A DNA stretch of 30,476 bases from Synergistaceae bacterium (GCA_017394925.1 JAFPWQ010000031.1:1-30476); one strand, 5' to 3'; numbered from the stretch's first letter, positions 16,001 through 23,468 are shown. Notes: generated by a model from the sequence alone, not told the origin. Translations and numbers: made by a program.

Positions 16001-17469
16001 ACCTTGAAAATACGTACGGAATTAAACTTGATACGAGCAAGGGTAAACTTGACGGAACACCTGAGGTTGTTACGCTGTCAGCAGACAATAAGACATATGC
16101 GCCTGTTGTAGTTCTTGTTTATGCCAAAAACGCAGCAGGAAGTTCAGCGGCTGTACCTGTAAGTATCGGTGTAACGGGCTCAAAGCCAAAACTTTCAACG
16201 AAGACAATCGAAATTGATAAAAACGATGTTCTTCCAGAGGAAGGCTACCAGCTTCTGGCGGACGGAATCGACATCAATGAAATGACATGGTCCATTGAGG
16301 AAAAAAACAATAAGGAAGCTCTTTCTGATTACGTTACTGGTCTTGAGCTTAGTGCAGACGGTATAATCTCAGGAGATCCTACAGAGGCTGTTAAGGGCGT
16401 GAGCGTGCCGATAATCATGAAGCACGTTGGAAATGAAGCCAAAGGTTCAGTGAAGATTACAGTTTACGACCCGACACCTGTTATTGACCTTGAAGAAGAT
16501 GCCTCAGTAGACCTTTATCCGAAGGCTGATTCAAAGGGCAAAGTTGTAGCGGCAGTATCAGAAACGCTTACAGTTTCAATCTCTGATGACTACGTGGCAA
16601 CAGGAATCTCAAAAATTTCGTGGAAGGCAAGCAAGCCCACTGGCAACGTTACAGTGAAAGTTGAGAACGGAAATACCAACGATGCGCGCTTCAACACTGC
16701 GAAACTTACAATCACACTTCCTAAGGGCAAGGCTCTTACTCTGACGAGTGGAGATACTCTCATTAAGGGCTACACGTCAACATTCGATCTGACTGCTACG
16801 AACACAGGCAGAACGAGTGATAAATACGCGACAGTAACGATTACGGTCAGAGTAGCCGGAGGAGAGGGTGCAACTGCCGACAAGAGGACAGGAGAAGTTA
16901 CCAATGTTGAGGCCAATGCCAACGATGAAACAATCGGTGAGACGAAAGTACTTGAAGAAGACATCGTAACGAATGACGAACTGACAGCAGAACTCGGCGA
17001 AGGTGAACTCACGCTCGGCGAAGAGCGCACTGTAGGAATGCTTACGGCAGGACAGGCAGCAATTCTCGATGAAGGCAGATTCGTAATCGCGGCAATCCTT
17101 CCTGAGATAAGCGCAACAGCTTCTGGTCAGTACGGCCTCGAAGTTGATCTTGCTGAAACAGTGAAACCGGGAGCAAAACTCTACTGGTTCGCATTCCCGA
17201 AGGACGCACCTGACTCTGAAGATGACCAGATTGCAGACTTCTTTGAAGTTGACGGAACCGACACGGAAGTTGTACCTTCAGATCACGTTGTTGTAGTGTA
17301 TCCGTGGCTCAGAGAAGGCGTAACATACGGACCTGTCATCGCAGTCAAAGCAGAAGATGCTGAAGCAGGCGAGGCAGTAACTGAAGGAGAGCTTGAAGGA
17401 GCTGCAGAAGGAGAATCTGCCTCAGAAGTAACTGAAGTAGAAGCTCCTAAAGAAGAAGCAGCAGAGTAA
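13075..17469 (+). CDS. Large secreted protein with about eleven Ig-like (He_PIG-type) repeats
   Basis: The 1464-aa product starts at the ATG at 13075, chosen because AAAAGGAGG lies 9 nt upstream and a signal peptide follows (basic MKAKK, hydrophobic core, likely cleavage after Ser-Tyr-Ala near residue 26). The mature part is built of repeats of about 100-120 residues. Junctions marked by a Gly-x-Ala-Pro or similar motif lie near residues 143, 268, 380, 480, 592, 694, 817, 924, 1037 and 1134. Repeats contain L-P-x-G-L and G-x-P-T-x-x-G-x-F patterns typical of putative Ig (He_PIG) domains. After residue 1262 comes a distinct domain with LYWFAFPKD and VVVYPWLREGVTYGPVIAV, then an acidic Glu/Ala tail. 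No LPXTG, SLH, transmembrane or Synergist-CTERM end is visible. A role as surface or adhesin-like protein is inferred. A strong terminator follows. Confidence 0.9.
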   Translation: MKAKKSILGLLLIIAMLFSCAAVSYAEEATKAPKFTTSKLDAGEHGKAYEQTIEVENNLNESGGYTNLAITSAARTALGKFGITVTNNDDGSLLLTTGDDPLVSPTAGYKFKVTATNKWRKNTDDSFKDGKTEKEYTLKITGVAPEIVSPDPTPDEGSTIKEISDLAAPEGYKYPVKGTEITAIEFTTNAASPKVVMTATGLPKGLSFRATDQPAAGGQPATTTYTLSGKPTETGTFKITIKAENADKKGTGISKAATAKYEMNVLDTPSLNPTAFKDVTFGKNFSQKFTVTGVSKNAPLTAAAVGVLDENEEFVSLTDAGYGIEGEYENGKFTISGAVESIDFGEAQDVTIPIVFKMLSAAVEEESTDVTLNLKVLGTAPVFTNKSEAQTAVSSLTKGEDMESFDVSATGPGTITWTVGALPDGITSTSADPTVDGTTSTIKIGGTPTVTAKNFPVDITAKNAKGSTKITLKFTIDGEAPVITMIPDVTTSADEPSYAALGINSGDVSITMSADSGPVTWKVTKLPKGLNFVLTDAEGKTVNTKTSQYAMIKGKATAAMKDTDVVTVTATDPNTRKSSETLSLAGLHVYPVPTIKTKKFSDVKIGSEYESVIKAEGTTSWEVKTDYGDDDTLFPDGLTLDSSDAANLKLSGKLATIPSNDKGLVTTIKVTLTAVGPGGKSDALDIPLKIKGDAPKFTTSSLATAYTKAGTESNTISVTGTKPMTISAYIAKKDATAVGITTNAEKIFIPSDAENPEANTGFYLTSADADDGYTLTLAKAEGKGGSFKNLGVTIEADNGLGTKATTKVFKATMTGEAPVWYLLDGEDYVTLSDDFKNNPVVNFTAKSADALNMTFKASGDAPMTFTVSPNQNTAGLNITTSDDAKTVTIASTRSAEAKSTKVTMTAKNGDGTAKLVVTFNGQDAPVIDVPTDGYSKVVEQNKKFSLALKLKSGTSPVEWGYAALEDGDEDHITSSDLENTYGIKLDTSKGKLDGTPEVVTLSADNKTYAPVVVLVYAKNAAGSSAAVPVSIGVTGSKPKLSTKTIEIDKNDVLPEEGYQLLADGIDINEMTWSIEEKNNKEALSDYVTGLELSADGIISGDPTEAVKGVSVPIIMKHVGNEAKGSVKITVYDPTPVIDLEEDASVDLYPKADSKGKVVAAVSETLTVSISDDYVATGISKISWKASKPTGNVTVKVENGNTNDARFNTAKLTITLPKGKALTLTSGDTLIKGYTSTFDLTATNTGRTSDKYATVTITVRVAGGEGATADKRTGEVTNVEANANDETIGETKVLEEDIVTNDELTAELGEGELTLGEERTVGMLTAGQAAILDEGRFVIAAILPEISATASGQYGLEVDLAETVKPGAKLYWFAFPKDAPDSEDDQIADFFEVDGTDTEVVPSDHVVVVYPWLREGVTYGPVIAVKAEDAEAGEAVTEGELEGAAEGESASEVTEVEAPKEEAAE

Positions 17470-17516
17470 AGATCTCTTCAGGGGAAAAAACGTAAGACAT
17501 TAAAACATAACGAAGG

Positions 17517-17548
17517 CACCCTGTCTCAAAACGGCAGGGTGTTTTCTT
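17517..17548 (+). terminator. Intrinsic terminator of the large repeat protein gene
   Basis: CACCCTG (17517-17523) pairs with CAGGGTG (17535-17541) around an 11-nt loop that allows two further pairs, followed by TTTTCTT. It lies 48 nt after the stop codon. Confidence 0.9.
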
Positions 17549-17582
17549 ATGCGCAAGTGAGTTTTAAAGATTCATAATTTAC

Positions 17583-17611
17583 TTGACAATTCAAGATTCA
17601 TATGTGATTAT
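17583..17611 (+). promoter_or_regulatory. Candidate promoter upstream of the aroB leader
   Basis: A perfect TTGACA (17583-17588) is followed after 17 nt by GATTAT (17606-17611), four of six matches to the -10 consensus. The start would be near 17618, giving a roughly 210-nt transcript to the terminator before aroB. Confidence 0.55.
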
Positions 17612-17617
17612 TTACGC

Positions 17618-17830
17618 GCAAAAAAATTTTTTTCATAAGAACGGAGATTTAAACAGTTGCTTAATATGAGTCTTAAGTCAGCAGAATTTTTCAGCTTTAT
17701 GTTTAACCGCTGGTATTACTTCCAGAGGCTTAAATTTCTTTGTCTGATTTGAGGCTTTAACTCCACAACTGAATAAATGAAAAATAAAAGCACCTTCTGA
17801 ATCAGTCAAAGAGATTCGGAGGGTGTTTTT
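17618..17830 (+). ncRNA. Candidate leader or small RNA upstream of aroB
   Basis: The stretch between the candidate promoter and the terminator has no reading frame of note. It contains two long-range pairings that cross each other: GAGATTTAA (17644-17652) with TTAAATTTC (17730-17738), and CAGTTG (17654-17659) with CAACTG (17766-17771). It also has a CTGG/CCAG hairpin and a repeated GAGGCTT element. It could be an attenuated aroB leader or a free small RNA. AT-rich sequence makes chance pairing possible. Confidence 0.35.
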
Positions 17831-17833
17831 GTT
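17791..17833 (+). terminator. Strong intrinsic terminator 45 nt before aroB
   Basis: CACCTTCTGAATC (17791-17803) pairs with GATTCGGAGGGTG (17813-17825) over 13 positions with two G-U pairs, followed by TTTTTGTT. No promoter is evident between it and aroB, so it may act as an attenuator as well as an end point. Confidence 0.88.
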
Positions 17834-17877
17834 ATCCCGGAAATTTTTTTTATTTTTATCGTAAGGAGAACAGAAAC

Positions 17878-18954
17878 ATGCCTGCCAATGTAAAAATCAA
17901 TTCCGCGAATCACAGCTATACAATCAAAATACGAAAGGGCCTTGTTGAACGTCTTGGCCTCGAAATCTTAAAGCTCAATGATGACTCAGACACCGAAATT
18001 GCTTTAATCACGGACGAAAAAGTTTCAGGTTTATATCTTCAGAAAGTAATCATGAACTTTCAGAAATGCCCAAAGCCCGAAGGAACAAAATTACGAATCT
18101 GCGAAATATTAATAGATTCACACGAGACATCAAAGAACTTCAGAACAGTATCGAAAATGCTTGAAGAGATTGCTGCGCTTGGCTTTAGTGAAAGAGTGTG
18201 CATAGCGGCATTAGGGGGCGGTGTCGTGTGTGATGCGGCAGGATTTGCGGCGGGCTGCTACAAGAACGGCGTGAGGCTTGTTCTGATTCCTACGACGATT
18301 GCGGCAATGGTGAAATCATCAGCAGGAGGACACGCAAGATTAAATCTTTCAGCTGGAGAAAATCTCGCGGGAATGTCATATAACCCTTCGCTTGTACTCT
18401 GTGATACTGAATGCCTGCGAACACTTCCTGATGACGAATACAGAAGCGGATTATCGGAAGCATTCAAGACTTCAATTGTAGCAGGAGGAGAGATATTCCG
18501 GATGTTTGAACGGGGAATCGATTCAGGAAATATCGAAAAATTAATCGAAGAGTGCGTGAAGTTCAGAGCAGACATATCCGGCAATGATGACATGCAGAAG
18601 GCTCTTAAACTCGGCTGTGTTGTGGGAAGTGCAATCGGAGCATTGAGCATGTATGAGATTCAGCACGGACTCGCTACTGCTCAGGGCATTGCGATAACAG
18701 TAAGGGCAGCCGGCAAATTGGGATGGTGCAGTGAAGAAACTTCAGAGAGAATAATAAACGCAATGACGAAAAATAATCTGCCTGTAACATGCAAAACTTT
18801 CACGCCTAATGAAATTTCACACGCGGCACTCGCAAACAGAAATCAGGAAAGCAATATTAATATAGTCATAGCGTCTGAGATCGGGAAATGCGGAATAAAA
18901 AGCGTAAAGGCTGATGAATTAGAACGCATTATTTCTGTGGGCATGGCCATGTAA
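17878..18954 (+). CDS. aroB: 3-dehydroquinate synthase family protein with altered active site
   Basis: The 358-aa protein aligns along its length with 3-dehydroquinate synthase, the second shikimate enzyme, which closes DAHP into 3-dehydroquinate with NAD and a divalent metal. NAD-site features are kept: H-E-T-S-K at 82-86, GGGVVCDAAGFAA at 113-125, and PTT at 138-140. Much of the catalytic set is not. The Lys of GGK is His152, the Asp before SS is Lys146, the Lys of GKN is Glu161, and the NLGHTFGHA block reads KLGCVVGSA (Cys247 and Ser251 for the two His). Glu194, Lys197 and His263 remain. AAGGAG lies 11 nt from the ATG. Fold assignment is firm; normal enzyme activity is doubtful, and no other aro gene is adjacent. 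Confidence 0.8.
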   Translation: MPANVKINSANHSYTIKIRKGLVERLGLEILKLNDDSDTEIALITDEKVSGLYLQKVIMNFQKCPKPEGTKLRICEILIDSHETSKNFRTVSKMLEEIAALGFSERVCIAALGGGVVCDAAGFAAGCYKNGVRLVLIPTTIAAMVKSSAGGHARLNLSAGENLAGMSYNPSLVLCDTECLRTLPDDEYRSGLSEAFKTSIVAGGEIFRMFERGIDSGNIEKLIEECVKFRADISGNDDMQKALKLGCVVGSAIGALSMYEIQHGLATAQGIAITVRAAGKLGWCSEETSERIINAMTKNNLPVTCKTFTPNEISHAALANRNQESNINIVIASEIGKCGIKSVKADELERIISVGMAM

Positions 18955-19012
18955 AATATAATATAATATAGCATACATACTTTTCATGCTTTTCAGGAGG
19001 TGCTACATAAAC

Positions 19013-19543
19013 ATGGAAATACGTTTTGTACAGCGGGGCACTGAAGTAGACAGCAAGCTCAGGGACTACATGGAGAAGAAGATCTCGAAACTTGAGAAAT
19101 TCTTCAAGAGAATATTGAACTGCCAGATCGTAGTTACACATCACAAGGGCAGCTTCAACGTTGAGACAACAGCCAATGCCAACGGTGTAATTCTCAGGGC
19201 TGAAGAGGACGCTGCAGAACCAAGAGAGGCATTTGACCAGGCACTGAAGAACCTTGAGCGCAGAATCAAGAAGCATAATTCATACCTCAAGGACAGGGCA
19301 CAGCTTGGAGCTGGTGATTTCTCGTTCAGCGTTGATGAATTTGAAGAGCCGGAAGAATCATCAAGTGCAATCGAAAAAGTCAAGAAAGTACAGCTTGAGC
19401 CTATGGAGCCGGCAGAAGCGATTATGCAAATGGAACTCGTCGGTCATGCGTTCTATATGTTCCAGAATGCTGAGACTGGAGACATTAACGTAATCTACAA
19501 GCGCAAGGAAAACGGCTATGGTCTTCTTGAACCCGTAAGATAA
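19013..19543 (+). CDS. hpf: Ribosome hibernation promoting factor, long form
   Basis: Long HPF binds the 30S decoding channel and, through its C-terminal domain, pairs two 70S ribosomes into inactive 100S dimers in slow growth. The ATG at 19013 is preceded by AGGAGGTG at about 10 nt and gives 176 aa starting MEIRFVQRGTEV; an upstream in-frame ATG at 18986 has no such site. The N-terminal S30AE domain spans about residues 1-100. After an acidic linker, the dimerisation domain includes EPMEPAEAIMQMELVGHAF and the NAETGDINVIYKRKENGYG signature. Overlapping TATAAT boxes at 18957-18967 suggest its own promoter, with no good -35. A terminator follows. Confidence 0.96.
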   Translation: MEIRFVQRGTEVDSKLRDYMEKKISKLEKFFKRILNCQIVVTHHKGSFNVETTANANGVILRAEEDAAEPREAFDQALKNLERRIKKHNSYLKDRAQLGAGDFSFSVDEFEEPEESSSAIEKVKKVQLEPMEPAEAIMQMELVGHAFYMFQNAETGDINVIYKRKENGYGLLEPVR

Positions 19544-19557
19544 GAAAAATTAATACG

Positions 19558-19591
19558 TTCCCTCTGTCGTAAATGGCAGGGGGAATTTTTT
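19558..19591 (+). terminator. Intrinsic terminator of hpf
   Basis: TTCCCTCTGTC (19558-19568) pairs with GGCAGGGGGAA (19575-19585) with two G-U pairs and a 6-nt loop, followed by six T. The arms match those of the guaA terminator at 26927-26960. Confidence 0.92.
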
Positions 19592-19598
19592 AGCTCAT

Positions 19599-20399
19599 TC
19601 ACTCCTTCAGAGCATCTATTTCACGCTTCAGTGCCTTGTCATTTCCGGAAAGAATTATATTCTCTTTGTCTGCATACTCTCTAAGCTGTGCATAATCATG
19701 TGTGAATCCCTCAGGAAAATATTTTGCAAGAATATATTTCAGACCCTCGATATATGACCTGAATTTTTTGCGCTCTGGTCTTTCCATGTATAAATCCGTG
19801 AAAATATACTCATCATAATTATCGCTCAGAATCTCCCGTACTGCTCTCCTGTCTGAAAGATTATGATATAAATTGCTGTCCTCAATGAAAGATTCAAGAT
19901 CCCTGAAATATATCACGCTTACACCGTCATCAAGCATTCTCTGAACTTCGCAGAGCATTCTCTGAACGTCATCATCACTGAACACGTAAACTATGCCGTC
20001 AATGAGAGTTCCTGAAGATATAATCAGCTTTCTGAGTTCCGAATCTGAAACAGGAAGTTCAAGCTCATAATCCCGCGCGTATGTCCTGAAACGCGAATAT
20101 CCTGCTGTATCGTTAATCATGAATCCTGAATAGTTATAGTGCTGAATGATTATATTTCTGATTTTTTGCTCAATATGCGTGTAATCGTATTCATGTGTGA
20201 TTTCTGGTTTTGATTCAGGTTCAGATTCATATATCACTTCATGTTCTGATTTTTCATGTTCATGCGTAAAATCCTGCAATGATGATTCTGATTCTATTTC
20301 TGATTCATGTATAATTTCCGGCTCATGATTAAATTCTTTCTTTTTGCCGGTGAAGACATTTTTAACGAGTCCCAAAAATTTACTGATGAATGAAGACAT
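19599..20399 (-). CDS. Unrecognised 266-aa protein with Glu/His-rich N-terminal region
   Basis: I do not recognise this family. Residues 2-22 are a short hydrophobic-basic segment (SSFISKFLGLVKNVF then KKK) that could be an amphipathic membrane-contact helix. Residues 24-75 are low complexity, rich in Glu, Ser and His. The rest looks folded. Two stretches resemble each other: residues 104-125 (FRTYARDYELELPVSDSELRKL) and about 239-260 (LREYADKENIILSGNDKALKRE), as in repeated small helical domains. No signal peptide or catalytic motif is obvious. The ribosome binding site is weak (GGCGGA). It is convergent with hpf and follows the decarboxylase beta gene after a terminator. Confidence 0.8.
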   Translation of the reverse strand: MSSFISKFLGLVKNVFTGKKKEFNHEPEIIHESEIESESSLQDFTHEHEKSEHEVIYESEPESKPEITHEYDYTHIEQKIRNIIIQHYNYSGFMINDTAGYSRFRTYARDYELELPVSDSELRKLIISSGTLIDGIVYVFSDDDVQRMLCEVQRMLDDGVSVIYFRDLESFIEDSNLYHNLSDRRAVREILSDNYDEYIFTDLYMERPERKKFRSYIEGLKYILAKYFPEGFTHDYAQLREYADKENIILSGNDKALKREIDALKE

Positions 20400-20422
20400 G
20401 TTATATTTATCCGCCGTTCCCT

Positions 20423-20463
20423 ATAAAAATTACCGGGAGATTCACGAACAAACCGCCCGGCAA
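20423..20463 (-). terminator. Terminator after the decarboxylase beta subunit gene
   Basis: On the minus strand TTGCCGGG (20463-20456) pairs with CCCGGTAA (20437-20430) with one G-U pair around an 18-nt loop, followed by TTTTTAT. It lies between the gene at 20495-21667 and the unknown gene. Confidence 0.75.
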
Positions 20464-20494
20464 TAATTTCATGTTGAGATTAAAATCTTTATGC

Positions 20495-21667
20495 CTAGCC
20501 TCTGAGTAACGTAAGCATAACGCCTGCCGCAACTGCCGTTCCGATAACGCCTGCAACATTCGGACCCATTGCATGCATTAACAGGAAATGACCGGGGTAT
20601 TCTTTCTGTACGCATCTCTGAACAACACGCGCCGCCATTGGAACAGCCGAGACACCTGCCGCGCCTATCATCGGGTTAATCTTTCCGCCGGATAATACTT
20701 TCATTATCTGACCGAACACGAGACCTCCGAATGTTGAGAATGCAAACGCAACAAGACCAAGCGCAATTATCGCAAGAGTCCTGACCGTTAAGAATCTCTC
20801 TGCCGCCATCGTTGAGCCTACTGATAATGCTAAGAATATTGTTACGATGTTCATTAATTCATTCTGGGCTGTATTGCTGAGTCTGTCAGTAACTCCGCAT
20901 TCCTTAAGTAAATTTCCGAACATTAACGTTCCCACAAGGGGCACACATGCAGGAAGAATTAAGCCTGATACGATCGTGCATATAATCGGGAATAACACTT
21001 TTTCTCTGTGTGATACGGGTCTTAACTGTCCCATGATAATCCCTCTGTCTTTCTTACTGGTCATCATGTAGATTACGGGAGGCTGAATCATGGGCACTAA
21101 TGACATATAGCTATATGCCGCAACTGCAACAGCTCCGAGTATTTCAGTCTGTCCGAGCATGACGGTTAAATATATACTCGTTGGTCCGTCTGCACCTCCG
21201 ATTATGGCAATGCTTGCCGCCTGCTTAATATTGAATGATACGAGTCCTCCCGTCAGAGGCCCAAGCCAGTTTGCTCCGATGAATGCAACGAACACTCCGA
21301 ACTGTGCCGCCGCTCCGAGCAAAAATGTAATGGGATTCGCAATCAGGGGTGCAAAATCTGTCATTGCTCCGATGCCTAAGAATATAAGTACGGGGTAAAT
21401 CTCAAACTCTGCTCCGTAATACAATGAACGCAGGAAGCCTATCGTGTGAGTCGTAGCGTTATACTCGTCCCATATTCCTGAGAGAGGCAGGTTGACCAGA
21501 AGACAGCCGAACGCTATCGGAACTAAAAGCAAGGGCTCGAATCCTTTTCCGATTGCAAGATATAACAGAACGAATGAGACTATGAGCATGATAATATTGC
21601 CCGTCGTCAGACCAAAGAATCCAGACTGAAGCATGAGATCCTTTAACGCGGTTAAATACATCTCCAT
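20495..21667 (-). CDS. Na+-transporting decarboxylase beta subunit (OadB/GcdB/MmdB family)
   Basis: This membrane subunit couples decarboxylation of carboxybiotin to Na+ export in oxaloacetate, glutaconyl-CoA and methylmalonyl-CoA decarboxylases. It is highly hydrophobic, with about ten membrane segments. The two family motifs are intact: IIGGADGPTSIY, holding the essential Asp of the Na+ path, and NPMIGAAGVSAVPMAARVVQ, with the conserved Asn and Ser, followed by HAMGPNVAGVIG. I chose the ATG at 21667 (MEMYLTALKDLMLQSG, 390 aa) because AAAGGA lies upstream; an ATG at 21688 adds seven residues but lacks a site. No alpha (carboxyltransferase), biotin carrier or gamma subunit gene is nearby, so the substrate cannot be named. 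Confidence 0.92.
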   Translation of the reverse strand: MEMYLTALKDLMLQSGFFGLTTGNIIMLIVSFVLLYLAIGKGFEPLLLVPIAFGCLLVNLPLSGIWDEYNATTHTIGFLRSLYYGAEFEIYPVLIFLGIGAMTDFAPLIANPITFLLGAAAQFGVFVAFIGANWLGPLTGGLVSFNIKQAASIAIIGGADGPTSIYLTVMLGQTEILGAVAVAAYSYMSLVPMIQPPVIYMMTSKKDRGIIMGQLRPVSHREKVLFPIICTIVSGLILPACVPLVGTLMFGNLLKECGVTDRLSNTAQNELMNIVTIFLALSVGSTMAAERFLTVRTLAIIALGLVAFAFSTFGGLVFGQIMKVLSGGKINPMIGAAGVSAVPMAARVVQRCVQKEYPGHFLLMHAMGPNVAGVIGTAVAAGVMLTLLRG

Positions 21668-21740
21668 TAATGAATCATTTCCTTTCATGAAAAATTATTG
21701 TGAGTGAAATAATTTATATCACACAGTTTAACACTTTGGC

Positions 21741-21775
21741 AAATAAAAACACCCCCCGTTGTTACACAGGAGGTG
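21741..21775 (-). terminator. Terminator after the cation/proton antiporter gene
   Basis: On the minus strand CACCTCC (21775-21769) pairs with GGGGGTG (21756-21750) with one G-U pair, followed by TTTTTATTT. It separates the antiporter gene from the decarboxylase beta gene. Confidence 0.82.
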
Positions 21776-21799
21776 CTTTATGTTTCAGGTCTCATTTTG

Positions 21800-23242
21800 T
21801 CAGTGATAGTTTGCATTGTTCGTGTGAAAATGTCTCTGTATCGTGTGCATACCCTTTATTTTATTATTCACCGGCTCGGTAGCCATTACGGGACTATGCT
21901 GTGGCAGTTCTCTTTGAATCTCTCTTATGCGCTCAATCAAAAGATTCACGATCATTTTATCTTCGTCTTCAGGTTTGACTGCAGGCTCTTCATTCATGTT
22001 CTCATCGTATGAATGCGATAATGACAGCGATAACTTTGCACATGCCGGGCCGATAAGCTCATACAGAACGCTCGAAGCAAGAATGACAGTACGCAATGCA
22101 CTTCCCATATCGCCGCCCAGTGTACGCGCGCCTAATTCAGCGAGTCCGATTGCGACTCCGGCCTGAGGAATTAACGCGAGCCCGAGATAATTTCTCACGA
22201 GTTTATCTTTGTGAGTCGCAAAACACCCGATAAAAGCTCCTGCATACTTGCCTGCAATCCTGACCAGAAAATACACGATTCCAAGCATGAGCAATGAAGT
22301 CCCTCCGCTGTTATGTGAACCGGATAACGCGTTAAGCTCAAAGCCTACACCTGACCTCACGAAGAATAAAAGCAATATAGGCGGACTGAAATTGTTTAAC
22401 TGCTTGAATAATTTATCATCGTCCGTGATATTCACATACACTGTAGCCATGAACATGCAGCCAAGTAACGGCGAAACTCCCAGAATCTGACATACTCCGC
22501 AGAACCCGAATAGAATCGCAACTGAAATTATCAGCTTGTTGTCTTTGGATCTCTTCTCAGGAATCAGAATCTTTAACAGCACTCCCGATAACGCACCGAG
22601 AATCACACATGCGATATTCATTAAGAGAGGCAAGATTACATTCGCAAAATCGAATCCCGAAGACGAACCAGAAATCGAAGACGCAAGCGCAAGTGATATT
22701 GCAATGCTGTATGCTAAGAGACCGACAACATCATCGAGAGCTACAACCTGTAATAATGTGTTTACGAAATCACCGCGTGCACCTGTCTGTCGAATCGTCA
22801 TCATAGTAGATGCAGGAGCAGTTGCCGAAGCCAAAGCCGCAAGCACAACCGAGAATGCTAAATCCATTTTCAGGACATAATACACGGCAATGAACACGAA
22901 GATTGAAGCTACACATGCCTCAGCTACCGTTATGATTAACACTTTCATTCCGTTCCCTTTGAGGGCGTTTAACCTGAAGAACTGCCCCGTGCTGAATGCT
23001 ATGAATGCGAGTGCAATATCAGGAAGAAATGAAGTATTAGACACAACAGATTCGGGAACGAGATTAAAGCAGTACGGGCCGATTAATATTCCCGTGATAA
23101 TATAGGCCGTAACATTCGGGAGTTTTAGAAGTTTCGTTATTCTCGTGAGGGCAAATCCGCATAACAGCATTATCGCAACGCTGATTACTATTGTAGACGC
23201 AGATGAACCGCCTTGAAGTAAACTAACAAACCGGGCAAACAA
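21800..23242 (-). CDS. Cation/proton antiporter, Na+/H+ exchanger family (TTG start)
   Basis: The 480-aa protein is a membrane antiporter of the monovalent cation:proton (CPA) superfamily. About twelve hydrophobic segments span residues 15-410. The unwound-helix region reads ASATAPASTMM and the ion site VVALDDVVGLL, with the Asp-Asp pair that marks electrogenic exchangers in this superfamily. A hydrophilic tail of about 75 residues (NEEPAVKPEDEDK onward, His-rich at the end) follows; no TrkA-N or universal stress domain is attached. The start is TTG with AAGGAGAG 9 nt upstream. Ion choice (Na+ or K+) cannot be read. Exchange of Na+ would fit the Na+ pump subunit next door. Confidence 0.92.
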   Translation of the reverse strand: MFARFVSLLQGGSSASTIVISVAIMLLCGFALTRITKLLKLPNVTAYIITGILIGPYCFNLVPESVVSNTSFLPDIALAFIAFSTGQFFRLNALKGNGMKVLIITVAEACVASIFVFIAVYYVLKMDLAFSVVLAALASATAPASTMMTIRQTGARGDFVNTLLQVVALDDVVGLLAYSIAISLALASSISGSSSGFDFANVILPLLMNIACVILGALSGVLLKILIPEKRSKDNKLIISVAILFGFCGVCQILGVSPLLGCMFMATVYVNITDDDKLFKQLNNFSPPILLLFFVRSGVGFELNALSGSHNSGGTSLLMLGIVYFLVRIAGKYAGAFIGCFATHKDKLVRNYLGLALIPQAGVAIGLAELGARTLGGDMGSALRTVILASSVLYELIGPACAKLSLSLSHSYDENMNEEPAVKPEDEDKMIVNLLIERIREIQRELPQHSPVMATEPVNNKIKGMHTIQRHFHTNNANYH

Positions 23243-23468
23243 TTTTATTCTCTCCTTTCTTCTCTTGTTTGCGCATTTCAGAAATAGAAATTTTACCCCA
23301 CACCTGTTATTTTATCTTTAGGGGGAAAATATATTTTATGACTGGTTAAATCGTTTTGATTATTCTAGCATCTTTTCATGAACATATATTGAATTTTTTA
23401 CTTAGCATTTAATCCTGAGAAATTAATTAATATATTGACATGTGAAAAATTCAGGCTATAATGTTTGA
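23243..23468. other. Intergenic region between the antiporter gene and the RNA pair
   Basis: This AT-rich segment carries the ribosome binding site of the antiporter gene and a potential stem of TTTTACCCC with GGGGGAAAA (near 23291-23334, one mismatch, long loop). That stem could be part of the antiporter leader on the minus strand. No gene is visible. Confidence 0.4.
23435..23462 (+). promoter_or_regulatory. Consensus promoter of the plus-strand RNA candidate
   Basis: TTGACA (23435-23440) and TATAAT (23457-23462) are both perfect consensus boxes with 16 nt between them. No protein gene on the plus strand follows before the terminator at 23624-23660. Confidence 0.82.
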
